Shown here piece by piece: positions 37,231-46,727 of a DNA stretch of 64,000 nt; within the stretch, counting starts at the first letter, position 1; every line of letters starts with the position of its first letter. The position numbers and the translations under genes were made by a program. The notes under the pieces were generated by a model. It was not told where the DNA came from. It saw only the letters and a list, made by a program, of their open reading frames with translations, and made no database searches. The DNA lies in the NCBI RefSeq assembly GCF_016446285.1, contig NZ_CP054140.1:353501-417500 (forward strand), written 5' to 3'. The stretch comes from Desulfobulbus oligotrophicus. Lineage in GTDB: Bacteria; Desulfobacterota; Desulfobulbia; Desulfobulbales; Desulfobulbaceae.

Positions 37231-37562
37231 AGGGTGTTTCCTCTCGCGGTGGCTGAGACTCTCGAAACCACTGCTAAATCACGATACGCCACTGCCAATT
37301 CCGGTAATAACTGGGTATCGCCCACAATAAGGGCCTCTTTCTTTTTTCTACTCCAACCCTGCACTTGTTTCTCACGATAAAAAGCTTCATCAACTCTCGA
37401 ATACTCTTCCCAATAAACAAGAGTTACTGGCAGCCGTTTTTTGGTGTGGCTCGCCCCATTACCAGATTGATGCTGAATCAATCGAAACTCCAAATTCCTT
37501 GTACTTCCAGTGTAATAGCTACCATCAGAACACTTTAGAATGTACATAAAGCCACCACTCAT
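37188..37562 (-). CDS. GIY-YIG nuclease-domain protein between two palindromes
   Basis: 124 residues with the GIY-YIG domain MYILKCSDGSYYTGSTRNLE, the HQSGNGASHTK segment and the conserved Glu in FYREKQVQGWSRKKKEALI. The single-domain size is that of UPF0213/YhbQ-type proteins. After about residue 98 the frame runs into palindrome A, giving a tail (SRVSATARGNTLLPSR...) of repeat origin. Palindrome B lies directly before the start. The whole looks like a repeat-gene-repeat cassette. The cellular role is unknown. Confidence 0.82.
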   Translation of the reverse strand: MSGGFMYILKCSDGSYYTGSTRNLEFRLIQHQSGNGASHTKKRLPVTLVYWEEYSRVDEAFYREKQVQGWSRKKKEALIVGDTQLLPELAVAYRDLAVVSRVSATARGNTLLPSRTSGNSKKRQ

Positions 37563-37582
37563 CTCTTGGCCTCTTCCTTGCC

Positions 37583-37656
37583 GTTACCTTCGAGAACCTC
37601 AGGCAACGGAGTATTATTGTCGCTTCTTACTGTTGCCTGAGGCTCTCGAAGGCAAC
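37583..37656. repeat. Large palindrome B, second copy of A
   Basis: Arms 37583-37607 and 37632-37656. The surrounding sequence from about 37565 to 37695 is close to the copy at 37145-37266. It lies immediately upstream of the GIY-YIG start. Confidence 0.85.
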
Positions 37657-37683
37657 AGGCTGTTTCCTCTCGCGGTGGCTGAG

Positions 37684-37729
37684 ACTCTCGAATACTCTTC
37701 CCAATAAACAAGAGTTACTGGCAGCCGTT
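37684..37729. repeat. 46-bp duplicate of internal GIY-YIG gene sequence
   Basis: This segment repeats 37393-37438 of the GIY-YIG coding region base for base, joined to palindrome B at ACTCTCGAA, which both copies share. It shows a rearrangement within the cassette. Confidence 0.85.
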
Positions 37730-37795
37730 AATAACACTGAAGATATGTTACGTAAGTTTGGTTTATTATGTTGCCACCTACATCATTTTCCCTGT

Positions 37796-38572
37796 TCACT
37801 GACGATGCACAGGCCAGCGCATATTGAAATATTTGCGGGCAACAGTTGGCAGCTCCTCATCACTGATAATGGTCACGGTCAGCGCGCCGTCCGGATCCCA
37901 CACCCGCAGTTCATTGCCCATGATGGCCAGGCGGCTGCCATCGGCACCGGGACGGGCAATCCTTAGCTGGCTTGTGAAGGTGGCCTCCGGATGCGTACTG
38001 GTATACCAGTTGGCCACCATCAGATCGCTGGGATACACAAGCCGACCGTCAAACTCATAGAGATCGCGCCAATGGTCTGCCTGCCAGATCTGATAAAACC
38101 AGCGGCCGTCTTCCTTTACCAGGCGCCGCAGGTCAGCGGGTGTCTGTTGTTCCAGGCCGTCCTCCCAGAGCAGGGCAGCACTCAGGGCAAAACTGCCAAA
38201 GCCCACATCGGCCAGCCATTTTTTCCCATCCAGCTCAACCAGGATAGACAGATGGGTGCGGGGCGGCATTTCGCTGCGATCCTTGCATGGCAGCCGTACC
38301 CGCGCAAAGTGGGGATAGGCGGAGTAGCCAAGTGTATTGAGTATATGGATAAACAGACTGTTCTGCTCAAAGCAGTAGCCGCCCCGCTGCCGGTGCACCA
38401 GCTTGTCAAAAAGATCAGCAGGCTCCAGACTGATGGGCAGTCCGCGCAGCACATCGATATTTTCAAAGGGAATTGACTGCGCATGGGCACGGGTCAAAGC
38501 ATGCAGATCCTCCAGGCTCGGTGCATTCTTCGGTTCATAGCCAATGCGGACAAAGTATTCGCTAAGATTCAT
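37796..38572 (-). CDS. nat: Arylamine N-acetyltransferase
   Basis: 258 residues from ATG 38572. The catalytic triad is visible: Cys in RQRGGYCFEQN (about 70), His in RTHLSILVELDG (about 107) and Asp in WLADVGFGSF (about 122). The SIPFENIDVL start motif is typical. It transfers acetyl or other acyl groups from CoA to aromatic amines. It lies 68 bp after the carboxymuconolactone decarboxylase-type gene and is probably co-transcribed. Confidence 0.95.
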   Translation of the reverse strand: MNLSEYFVRIGYEPKNAPSLEDLHALTRAHAQSIPFENIDVLRGLPISLEPADLFDKLVHRQRGGYCFEQNSLFIHILNTLGYSAYPHFARVRLPCKDRSEMPPRTHLSILVELDGKKWLADVGFGSFALSAALLWEDGLEQQTPADLRRLVKEDGRWFYQIWQADHWRDLYEFDGRLVYPSDLMVANWYTSTHPEATFTSQLRIARPGADGSRLAIMGNELRVWDPDGALTVTIISDEELPTVARKYFNMRWPVHRQ

Positions 38573-38640
38573 AACAACCACTTTTTCAGATGTTTCCTTT
38601 TCTTGGCCCACACTGTCTTCTTGCCGACCGCCTTGCACCA

Positions 38641-39063
38641 CTATCTGTTGGTCAGCTCATGGGCCAGGGTTATCTTCACACCCTGCTCCTTAAACACTTC
38701 CTGGGCAACCTTCAACGCATTCAGTGCCCTTGGGAAACCCACATAGGGGATCAGGTGTACAATGCAGCCGGCAATCTCATCGGCGGTCAGGCCTACGTTA
38801 AGACCGGTAATAACATGCATACCGATCTGCGGCGTACCCTGGGCCACCAGGGCAGAGATGGTGGTCAGCACCTTTTGCCTGTTGCTCAGGCCCGGACGTG
38901 CGTACACATCACCAAAAGCAAACTCAACGACCATACGGGTCAGGTCCGGCGCAATATCCTTGAAACTATCGCCAATCTCCATATGCCCGGTGGGGCTGTT
39001 CTCATCGGCAACACATAACTCTTTCAACTTCTCCATACCCTGCTGAAAACGTGGACTGCTCAT
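38641..39063 (-). CDS. Carboxymuconolactone decarboxylase family protein
   Basis: 140 residues from ATG 39063 with AAGGAG at a good spacing. The CMD/AhpD-like fold shows FAFGDVYARPGLSNRQKVLTTISALVAQG and the ITGLNVGLTADEIAGCIVHL helix. There is no CxxC redox pair, so it is a decarboxylase-like and not an AhpD-like member. Substrate unknown. Confidence 0.9.
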   Translation of the reverse strand: MSSPRFQQGMEKLKELCVADENSPTGHMEIGDSFKDIAPDLTRMVVEFAFGDVYARPGLSNRQKVLTTISALVAQGTPQIGMHVITGLNVGLTADEIAGCIVHLIPYVGFPRALNALKVAQEVFKEQGVKITLAHELTNR

Positions 39064-39288
39064 ATTTTCTCCTTCTTTACATAGATCAGATGCTAAAATT
39101 GCAGCGGATTGACTGCTTTCCTGATCAGAATCGTTTCTCATATCAAGCCTGTACGTTACACCGGCACACCCGGAGGAAAACACAAAACCGGTAACCGGCG
39201 AACAGATTATCATACGGAGCTTCCCATGAGAACCTGATACTCTCTGAGAATGCTTGACTTTCTCCACCTTAACTTTTAATAGTTCCTC

Positions 39289-39444
39289 GTCCAGGTGTTC
39301 AATAGAACATAATCGGGAACCCGGTGCAAATCCGGGACGGGCCCGCCGCTGTAACCGGGAACGAATGCTGCACGAAGTCACTGACCAGGAGGTTGGGAAG
39401 GCGCAGCAGGTAGGGTGATCCGGAAGTCAGAAGACCTGCCTGGA
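39289..39444 (+). ncRNA. Cobalamin riboswitch
   Basis: The conserved blocks are all present in order: GGGAACCCGGTGCAAATCC, GGGACGGGCCCGCCGCTGTAA, a GTCACTG element, GGGAAGGCG and the B12 box AGAAGACCTGCC. The closing stem CCAGG/CCTGG is at the ends. It senses adenosylcobalamin and should repress the downstream uptake genes when cobalamin is plentiful. Confidence 0.95.
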
Positions 39445-39512
39445 TGGAAGTTTGGAGGCGACTGCGAGGACGGCATCGTACCTGGTTTTATTTCTGCGGA
39501 TAAAAGGGCTAT

Positions 39513-39549
39513 CCCGGATCGGTATCTATCGATTCGGGTTTTTTTATTG
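39513..39549 (+). terminator. Riboswitch-linked intrinsic terminator
   Basis: Stem CCCGGATCG with CGATTCGGG (one G-U pair), an 8-base loop, then seven T residues. It lies about 70 bp after the aptamer and probably forms the OFF-state expression platform. Confidence 0.8.
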
Positions 39550-39959
39550 TTTTCGCAGTAATCCTAACCCCTTGACATCGACTCCCCCACCATATGCTGC
39601 GAGGAGCCTCATGCAAGGGATCTGTCTGTACTTTTTCTCCAATGTACTGCTGTTCGGGATAGCCTCTCTTTTCAGCGCAGTTCTCCCCATGCGTCGCTAT
39701 TATCGCGGCCGGTTGTTTTCACTCTCCACTGCTTCTTCTCCTTTCCATACAATTACAAATTCCCTGGTGGCTTCCAGGGCCCGTTCTCGTCAGGCTATGT
39801 ACCCTTGGTTCATCGACAGAATTTTCTGCTTTCCACCCTCAGTGGATCGGCATCTGTGTAAAGTTTTCTGTACAGCAGGCATGGCAATACCGTCTGCTCA
39901 AAGATTGAAGCAAAGAATGAATACACCACCTGAAAAGACCATGACCAAAGGAGCCTGCC
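39550..39959 (+). other. 410-bp leader between riboswitch terminator and TonB receptor gene
   Basis: No supported gene is seen. A 227-codon frame (39452-40135) overlaps both the terminator and the receptor gene and has no family signature. The region is an unusually long untranslated leader; AAAGGAG just before 39960 is the ribosome-binding site of the receptor. Confidence 0.5.
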
Positions 39960-42104
39960 ATGAACATCCCGCCAAAAAATATCTGTGCCCACTGTTCACT
40001 GCCGATGCTGGCCGTTCTGGCGATGTGGATCTGTCAACCAGTGCCGGCCCACGCCAGGACCACGGTCGATACCAGCACACCGATGCACCATCTCTCGCTG
40101 GAAGAACTCATTGTCACCGAGAGTGCCGGCGATGAACAGGCCACTGTCATCGGCCACAAGGAGATTCAAAAAGGTCGCAGTACCACCGTACCCGATCTGC
40201 TGAAGAACGAACCCGACATTGCCGTCAACCGCAAGGCCCTGATGGGTGACACCGGCGATACCGTGCAGATTCGTGGTATGTCCGGTAACCGCATCCTGCT
40301 CAATATCGACGGCCGACCGGCCAATGCCGCCGGGTCCCATGGCGCCTACTTCATCGACTGGAGTACCGTTCCCCTGGACAACGTGGAAAAAATCGAGATC
40401 ATCAAAGGCGGCAGCTCGGTCAAATACGGCAACAATGCCAGCGGCGGGGTGATCAACGTTGTCACCAAAAAACCCACCAAAGACCCGGTGACCACGCTCT
40501 TCGCCAGCCTGGCCGCTGCTGAAGATCTGGATCTGGTACAGAATTACCGTATCACCCACAGCAACAAGATCGGGGCTGTTGGGTTCTCCATCGGTGCCAG
40601 CTTCCAGGATGCGGATGAGTATCTGTGGAACAACGATTACCAGGCGAAAAACATCGGTACCAAACTCTACTTCGACACTCCCGGCGGTGGCGATCTGTCC
40701 CTGGGCGTGCAGTACACCGACACCACCCGGGGCTTTGCCATTATCAACCGCCGTTCCACCGATCCGGATTCACCGGGCTGGTCGCAACCATTCAACAGCG
40801 GATATCCCCTTTCTCTGGGCGACAGTTTTGCGCCCAGCCGGGGCAACGTCACTGTGGCCGGTCCCGGAGCCAGCTGGGATAAAACCAAATACCTTCTGGA
40901 TATGCACCTTACCCAGCCCATTGGTGATACCAGGGTCATTTTCAAAGCTTATCAGAATCATGAAGATCGTGATGAAAAAAATTACTCGGCCAACTGGGTA
41001 AACCCGGCCTATGCGAACGGCCAGCTGGTACTGGACCGCACCGTCAAGTCCGACCGTTCCTACGGCGGCACCCTGGAAGCCATTGTGCCGATCGGCGCCA
41101 GCCACGAGCTGGATGGCGGCATTGACTATAAGGTGGCTAAAACCGGCGGTCAGGAGGTGCATTTTGTTGACCGGACCTATGGTCTGAGAGGGCCGATGAA
41201 CGACTCTTCCGGCGGCTCGTCGCTGATGTGGGGCTACTTCCTTCAGGACAACTGGACCGTTACCGACAACCTGCTGCTCACCCCTGGTGTACGTTTTGAT
41301 ACCTACAAGTCACCGGAATGGGACGACCCGTCCAATATACGCACCGAAAGCCTGAAGGACGAGGGCCTGAGCCTGTCGCTGAGCGCCACCTACAACCTGA
41401 CCGACCAGGATACCTTCACCGTTGCCGCCTATCGCAAAATCGTCACACCGTCTGACCCGGATGTCACCTGGTGGCACGACGGCATCGAGAGTTTCCTCTA
41501 CGACGAGACGCTCAAGCTGGAGACCAATCAGGGTTTTGAGTTTGCCTACCAGCATGCCTTTACCTCAAAAACCGCTGTCAGGTTCAGCAGCTATTACTAT
41601 GACATTAAAGACTATATCAGCCGCTTTTCACGCACTGTGGGCACCTCATCCGTCCGCGGCTGCTATAACATCGATGCGGTGAAAATTGCCGGTGCCGCCA
41701 TCGACGGCACCCTGGCGCTGACCGATACCCTGATTCTACGCGCCAACGCCACCTACCTCACCTCCAAAAAGGAGGGTGATATCATGGATACCGCCAACCT
41801 GACCGACGAACTGGAGTACACGCCCAAGTGGAAGATCAATGCCGGATTTGACTGGCGCCTGCCCTACAACCTGACGCTCAGCTCAACCGCCCGCTATGTT
41901 GACGAGCAGTACACCATTGTCACCAACAGGCTGCGCACCGTGGACTCCTATATCACGGTGGATGCGGAACTGAACCTGGCGCTCAACAAAAACGCCCAGG
42001 TCGGCCTTTTTGTTGAGGACCTGTTTGACGAAGAGTACGAGGAACGCTACGGCTACGCGCTGCCGGGCCGAGTTATCGGTATGCAGATGCGCTATACGTT
42101 TTAA
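39960..42104 (+). CDS. TonB-dependent outer-membrane receptor under cobalamin control
   Basis: 714 residues. Signal peptide ends VPAHA. The plug domain has TVQIRGMSGNRILLNIDGRP and VEKIEIIKGGSSVKYGNNASGGVINVVTKK. A beta-barrel follows, ending in an aromatic RYTF motif for outer-membrane insertion. Cobalamin riboswitch control and the ABC genes behind it point to corrinoid or cobalt-complex import (BtuB-like), though specificity cannot be read from the barrel. AAAGGAG precedes the ATG. Confidence 0.92.
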   Translation: MNIPPKNICAHCSLPMLAVLAMWICQPVPAHARTTVDTSTPMHHLSLEELIVTESAGDEQATVIGHKEIQKGRSTTVPDLLKNEPDIAVNRKALMGDTGDTVQIRGMSGNRILLNIDGRPANAAGSHGAYFIDWSTVPLDNVEKIEIIKGGSSVKYGNNASGGVINVVTKKPTKDPVTTLFASLAAAEDLDLVQNYRITHSNKIGAVGFSIGASFQDADEYLWNNDYQAKNIGTKLYFDTPGGGDLSLGVQYTDTTRGFAIINRRSTDPDSPGWSQPFNSGYPLSLGDSFAPSRGNVTVAGPGASWDKTKYLLDMHLTQPIGDTRVIFKAYQNHEDRDEKNYSANWVNPAYANGQLVLDRTVKSDRSYGGTLEAIVPIGASHELDGGIDYKVAKTGGQEVHFVDRTYGLRGPMNDSSGGSSLMWGYFLQDNWTVTDNLLLTPGVRFDTYKSPEWDDPSNIRTESLKDEGLSLSLSATYNLTDQDTFTVAAYRKIVTPSDPDVTWWHDGIESFLYDETLKLETNQGFEFAYQHAFTSKTAVRFSSYYYDIKDYISRFSRTVGTSSVRGCYNIDAVKIAGAAIDGTLALTDTLILRANATYLTSKKEGDIMDTANLTDELEYTPKWKINAGFDWRLPYNLTLSSTARYVDEQYTIVTNRLRTVDSYITVDAELNLALNKNAQVGLFVEDLFDEEYEERYGYALPGRVIGMQMRYTF

Positions 42105-42242
42105 GAGGCGAGAAGACGAACAAAAAGACGAACGTATCCCTTTTGCCGGTCGGTTTTCCCGGAAAAAGCGGGCGTTCACTCCCAATGTGCCCTGGTGCGA
42201 AGCCCTATCCGCTCCGGGTACCTTCCCTGTAAAGAGGTCATC

Positions 42243-43457
42243 ATGCCTAGCTGGACACACCGTATTATGCTCTGTCTGAGCTGCTGCCTGCTCCTGGCCG
42301 GACCAGGTACAGCCGCCCCATCACCGGCTGCTGGAACATCTGCAGAACCACCTGTCGCTGCTCTCGATCCTGCCGCCCTGCCGCCCAAGACCCCGACCAG
42401 CCGGACCATCACGGTCACTGATTGCAAGGGACGCGATGTACAGCTGCAGCTGCCGATCTCCCGCTACGCCATCAGCACCATGGATGTGATTGATTACCTC
42501 ATCCCGCTGCTTGGTGCTGAGGCGTTTCATAAACTGGTGGGCTCGGGACAGTCCGGCGGCCATGGCATTGAAAAGTACCGGGATCTCTACACACCGATTG
42601 TTGGTCCCTACACCGCCCATCTCGGCCAGATCTCCGAACACAACGCCCCCTTTGATCTGGAGATGCTGCTCACGGTTGCTCCGGATGTGCTCATCGTCAA
42701 CTCGGCCATGGGCGCCCACCGTTATGCCCTGGAAATTGAACCCCAGCTTGCCAGGGCGGGCATCGGACTGCTGCTCATCGACATTCCCGGCACATCGGTG
42801 ACCAGCTCGATCCAGGATACCCTCCGCCTGCTTGGCCAGGTCTTTCAGAAGGAACAACGCGCCGCCGAAGTGATCGGATTTATCGACGCCCAGTTTGCAC
42901 CGCTGCTTGCCGCCAGGCTCGACCAGCGACCTGACAGACCAACGGTGTATTACGAGATGAACCGTTTTGCCAACACCTTCGGCCCCACCCAGACCAGTGC
43001 TTCCAGCGGCTGGGGAGCGGTGATCGCCGCTGCCGGTGCCCGCAACATCGCCGACACGATACTGCTTAAAACAGCGGCAGCCAAAAGCGGGAGCAGCACC
43101 CTGGATCCTGAATACATCCTTAACCAGAATCCGCAGATTATTGTGCTCAGCGGCGGCGGGGGCTGGATGACACCGCAGCAACCGGCTCAGCCCCAGTCCT
43201 TTGACATTGTCAATCGCACCGGCTGGCACCGGTTACAGGCCGTAAAAAACGGCCAGGTGTATGCCCTGGCCCACGATCTGAGCCGCTCTGTCTTCGGGTT
43301 TTACGCCTGTCAGAAGCTGGCAACCATCTTTTTTCCTGATCTGCGTGCCACCATTCAACCCGAGGACAGCATGGATGAGTTCTTCAGGCGGTTCATGCTG
43401 GTTGACAGTTCAGTGACCAACTGGTGCTCCCGCTTGGGCGCGGAGAGTTGCCGGTGA
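42243..43457 (+). CDS. Periplasmic substrate-binding protein of the BtuF/FecB type
   Basis: 404 residues from ATG 42243 (AAGAGG upstream). Signal sequence followed by a Pro/Ala-rich linker, then the class III binding fold with ISEHNAPFDLEMLLTVAPDVLIV and a helical backbone in the middle. Delivers the ligand to the FecCD-type permease. The stop overlaps the permease GTG start (GTGA). Confidence 0.9.
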   Translation: MPSWTHRIMLCLSCCLLLAGPGTAAPSPAAGTSAEPPVAALDPAALPPKTPTSRTITVTDCKGRDVQLQLPISRYAISTMDVIDYLIPLLGAEAFHKLVGSGQSGGHGIEKYRDLYTPIVGPYTAHLGQISEHNAPFDLEMLLTVAPDVLIVNSAMGAHRYALEIEPQLARAGIGLLLIDIPGTSVTSSIQDTLRLLGQVFQKEQRAAEVIGFIDAQFAPLLAARLDQRPDRPTVYYEMNRFANTFGPTQTSASSGWGAVIAAAGARNIADTILLKTAAAKSGSSTLDPEYILNQNPQIIVLSGGGGWMTPQQPAQPQSFDIVNRTGWHRLQAVKNGQVYALAHDLSRSVFGFYACQKLATIFFPDLRATIQPEDSMDEFFRRFMLVDSSVTNWCSRLGAESCR

Positions 43458-44527
43458 ACAGTGTTCAGGAATCTTCCCTGGCCTCGGTACCAGCGGTGTC
43501 CGGCCGTCTGCTCTATCAATCGATGATCAGAAAAAGGGTCCTGCTGAGCATGGCCCTGCTCATCGGCGTGGTGTTGCTGCTCCTGCTGAACATCTCCCTC
43601 GGCTCCACGGTCATCAGCCTGCCCTCGCTGCTGGGTGTGCTGGTGACCGGTGAGGGTCCCGGCAATCTGGCAACGATCGTCTTTGACATCCGCCTGCCCA
43701 TGGCGCTGATGTCGTTGGCGGTCGGTGCCAGCCTGGGCATAAGCGGGTGCGAGATCCAGACCATCCTGCGTAACCCCATTGCCAGCCCCTACACCCTGGG
43801 CATCACCAATGCGGCCTCCTTTGGCGCAGCCCTGGGCATCATCCTTGATACCAGTGTGCTGCGTGTTGCAGCCCCCCTGATGGTGACCACCAATGCCTTT
43901 GTCTTTGCCCTGCTGGCCTCGGGGCTGGTGTATGGCTTTTCCCAACGCCGCGGCGCCGGTAAGACCGGCATCATCCTGTTCGGCATTGCCCTGAACTTTC
44001 TGTTCGCCGCACTGACCATGATCCTGCAGTATGTCTCTGATGATGAGAACCTCAAGAGCCTGATCTTCTGGAACATGGGAAGCCTGCTGAAGACAACCTG
44101 GTTAAAGCTGATCCTGGTGCTGGTGGTCCTGCTCTTCTGTTCTCTGCTTTTGTACAGGTATTCCTGGCAGTTGACCGCCATGTCTCTTGATGATACCAAG
44201 GCGCGAAGCCTGGGTGTTGATACCCGCAAGATGCGGCGTCTGGTTATCCTGCTCACCTCGCTGCTCACTGCCTTTGCCACCTGTTTTGTCGGCACCATCG
44301 GCTTTGTCGGTATCATCGCCCCCCATATCGCCCGCTCTTTTGTGGGTGAGGATCAGCGATTTCTGCTGCCGTTATCCGGGCTGATCGGCGGCATGGTGGT
44401 TTCCTTTGCCTTTGCCGTGAGTAAACTGGTCATCCCGGGTGTTATCCTGCCCATAGGTCTGGTGACCGCAATTATCGGTATCCCGGTGTTTCTCTCGATT
44501 ATCTTCAGTAAGATGCGGTTGATGTGA
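43454..44527 (+). CDS. FecCD/BtuC-type ABC permease
   Basis: About 357 residues from GTG 43454, chosen because GGAGAG precedes it and it overlaps the previous stop. About ten membrane helices, with the family motifs RNPIASPYTLGITNAASFGAALG and GTIGFVGIIAPHIAR near the C-terminus. Forms the inner-membrane channel with the following ATPase. Confidence 0.94.
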   Translation: MNSVQESSLASVPAVSGRLLYQSMIRKRVLLSMALLIGVVLLLLLNISLGSTVISLPSLLGVLVTGEGPGNLATIVFDIRLPMALMSLAVGASLGISGCEIQTILRNPIASPYTLGITNAASFGAALGIILDTSVLRVAAPLMVTTNAFVFALLASGLVYGFSQRRGAGKTGIILFGIALNFLFAALTMILQYVSDDENLKSLIFWNMGSLLKTTWLKLILVLVVLLFCSLLLYRYSWQLTAMSLDDTKARSLGVDTRKMRRLVILLTSLLTAFATCFVGTIGFVGIIAPHIARSFVGEDQRFLLPLSGLIGGMVVSFAFAVSKLVIPGVILPIGLVTAIIGIPVFLSIIFSKMRLM

Positions 44528-45327
44528 TGCTGAGTCTGCACGAGTTGAGTTTTGTATATCAGGGTAAGGGGCAACGACCGGTGTTTACCGGTCTGAATGT
44601 CACCTTCAGACGCGGCATCAATGTGCTGCTGGGGCCCAACGGTGCCGGGAAAACCACGCTGATGCAGGCCATTTTCGGCCTGCTGCCCTACAAGGGCCGT
44701 ATTGTCTACAACGGCGAAAACGTCACGGCAATGCAACCGGAACGCCGCCTGGAGCTGATGTCCTATCTGCCGCAGATGGATATTGAAACCTCCATGCTCA
44801 CTGTTTTTGAAATGGTGCTGCTGGGCAGGCTGCCCGGGTTACAGTACCGGGTGCCCCAGGAAGAGGTTGATCTGGTGCTGACAACCCTGCAGGCCCTTAA
44901 TATTGAACCGCTGGCCCACCGGAACTTCAGTGAACTCAGCGGCGGACAGAAGAAACTGGTCTTCATTGCCCAGACCCTGGTACGGCAGCCCCAGCTCATC
45001 CTTCTGGACGAACCGGTCAACTCGCTGGATCTGCAGAAGCAGCTGGAGCTGTGCCGGCTGCTGTGTCAGATCTCGCACCAGCAGCAGGTTGACATTCTCA
45101 TGGTGCTGCATGACATCAACCTTGCGGCCCGTTATGGAGAGCATCTGGTTGTGCTCAACAACGACGGTAGCCTCTATGCTGCCGGCACACCCAACCAGGT
45201 TGTCAACGAAGAGATGCTGCGGGAGGTGTACGGTGTTGTCGCCAGAATCAACCGTGATGAAAGCGGCGTGCCGGTGGTGTCTCCCATCCGCTCGGTCCAT
45301 GCAACAAGCAGAGCAGATCTGCACTGA
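44524..45327 (+). CDS. ABC transporter ATP-binding protein (BtuD/FecE type)
   Basis: 267 residues. Start GTG 44524 or ATG 44527, overlapping the permease stop. Walker A GPNGAGKTT (about residue 38), signature LSGGQKKLVFIAQTLV (about 138) and Walker B LILLDEPVNSLD (about 158), followed by the H-loop HDINLAARYG. Completes a TonB-receptor plus BtuFCD-like import operon. Confidence 0.95.
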   Translation: MMLSLHELSFVYQGKGQRPVFTGLNVTFRRGINVLLGPNGAGKTTLMQAIFGLLPYKGRIVYNGENVTAMQPERRLELMSYLPQMDIETSMLTVFEMVLLGRLPGLQYRVPQEEVDLVLTTLQALNIEPLAHRNFSELSGGQKKLVFIAQTLVRQPQLILLDEPVNSLDLQKQLELCRLLCQISHQQQVDILMVLHDINLAARYGEHLVVLNNDGSLYAAGTPNQVVNEEMLREVYGVVARINRDESGVPVVSPIRSVHATSRADLH

Positions 45328-45457
45328 TGGTGGTTGCAAAGAACGCTTAATTTACATCAGGCAGACAACAGCTGATCGACCTGAAGACAGTACGATTGCC
45401 TCCTCTGGAACAGCACTGTCTGCAGAGATCTTTGTATCCGGGTCTGCTCCTGATACC

Positions 45458-46405
45458 TTACTGCACAAGTATCTCGTATGTAGGCAAAGCAAAATCAGGA
45501 ACCGTTTCAATCATCTTCTGCTTGTGCAAAAACCGGGCTGTCTGTTGCAGGCTGGCCAGGATGGCGGCATCAAAACGCAGACTGTAGTAGTGCCTGTGCA
45601 GAGCAGATCGAGCAGCAGAGTGAGAGAGCCCGGTTTCAGAGGCCATCATCGCGACTGTTTCTTCGCCATGTGCTGCCACATAATCCTGTGCCTGGTGCAG
45701 TGCCCTGACAAACCGCAGCATCTGCTCCTTATTCTGCTGCAGAAATTCCCGACGCGTCAGCAGGAGAACAGGATAGAAATTCCCCTGCCCTCCCAGGGTG
45801 AGCAGCTGCTTTGCTCCTTTTTCCTCCGCCACCGACGGCGTTGGTTCGCTGGCTGCAAAGGCATCCACAGAACCGGCCTGTAGGGCCGTTACCATGGTTG
45901 GCGGATCAAGATCAACAAGCTCCAGACCTGCCGGATCCACCTGCGCCTCGTTCAGAACAGCAAGCAGACCCCCATGTGTTGAGGTACCCTTTTTCACGGC
46001 CACCCGTTTTCCTGTCAGATCACCAAGGGTATGGATAGTGGAATCCGGCCGTACCATGAGACGGTGGCGGTGCTCGCCAGTGGCATGGCTGGCAAAGATG
46101 ACAAACTGCGGATGGCGGGCAACCATGAGAATGGCGGCGGTGTCCCCCATTCCGCCGATATCGGCACTACCGGCATAGAGTGCTTCGGCGCAGGCCGGTC
46201 CGCTGTTGAAGCGCAGGGGTTTGATGGTCAGCCCCTGTTCGGCAAAAAATCCCTTCTTGATCGCGACAATGGGAAGCACGCTGCCGATACGGTCCTGATA
46301 CGCAAATCGAATCTCATCCGCCGCCTGGACCGTTGTTCCACACAGAAGTACGGTCAGGATGACAGCCGGCACGATCAGCCATTTCTTAAGTTGTTCTTGT
46401 TGCAT
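45458..46405 (-). CDS. ABC substrate-binding protein, NMT1/SsuA (nitrate-sulfonate-taurine) type
   Basis: About 315 residues from ATG 46405. Signal peptide ends TTVQA. The core matches the SsuA/TauA/NMT1 fold: IGSVLPIVAIKKGFFAEQGLTI, LYAGSADIGGMGDTAAIL, GKRVAVKKGTSTHG. Ligand cannot be named (aliphatic sulfonate, taurine, nitrate or a pyrimidine are possible). The cognate ATPase and permease are on the same strand 2.6 kb upstream, across the GIY-YIG island. Confidence 0.9.
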   Translation of the reverse strand: MQQEQLKKWLIVPAVILTVLLCGTTVQAADEIRFAYQDRIGSVLPIVAIKKGFFAEQGLTIKPLRFNSGPACAEALYAGSADIGGMGDTAAILMVARHPQFVIFASHATGEHRHRLMVRPDSTIHTLGDLTGKRVAVKKGTSTHGGLLAVLNEAQVDPAGLELVDLDPPTMVTALQAGSVDAFAASEPTPSVAEEKGAKQLLTLGGQGNFYPVLLLTRREFLQQNKEQMLRFVRALHQAQDYVAAHGEETVAMMASETGLSHSAARSALHRHYYSLRFDAAILASLQQTARFLHKQKMIETVPDFALPTYEILVQ

Positions 46406-46727
46406 TGTTGAACCATTTTTTGATTTTTCTTTACAGATTCCTGTTGCAGACAGGCTGTCCCGCCCTCCCAGAAGAAGCAGGCGGGGCATGCCGTCCGGCT
46501 CAGAGCTTTACATTAACATATGGGCAGATATAACAAGGCTGAAATCACCTCGAACAGGCTTGCTTTCCCTGCCCTGTCTGGTACTGGTATCCTGTGCGGT
46601 TAGTTCGGTCAGGCAATTTCAAGGGTTTTAAGCGCAGTCTTCCTTCTTCTAATTTCATAATTCTGCCATATAACTTCAGAAATTTCTTGAAAATTAAAAG
46701 ACAACATGAACCAAACAAGGCACCAGT

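Noticed and set aside
39452-40135. 227-residue protein in the riboswitch leader
   Set aside because: It overlaps the riboswitch terminator and the receptor gene in another frame and has no domain signature.
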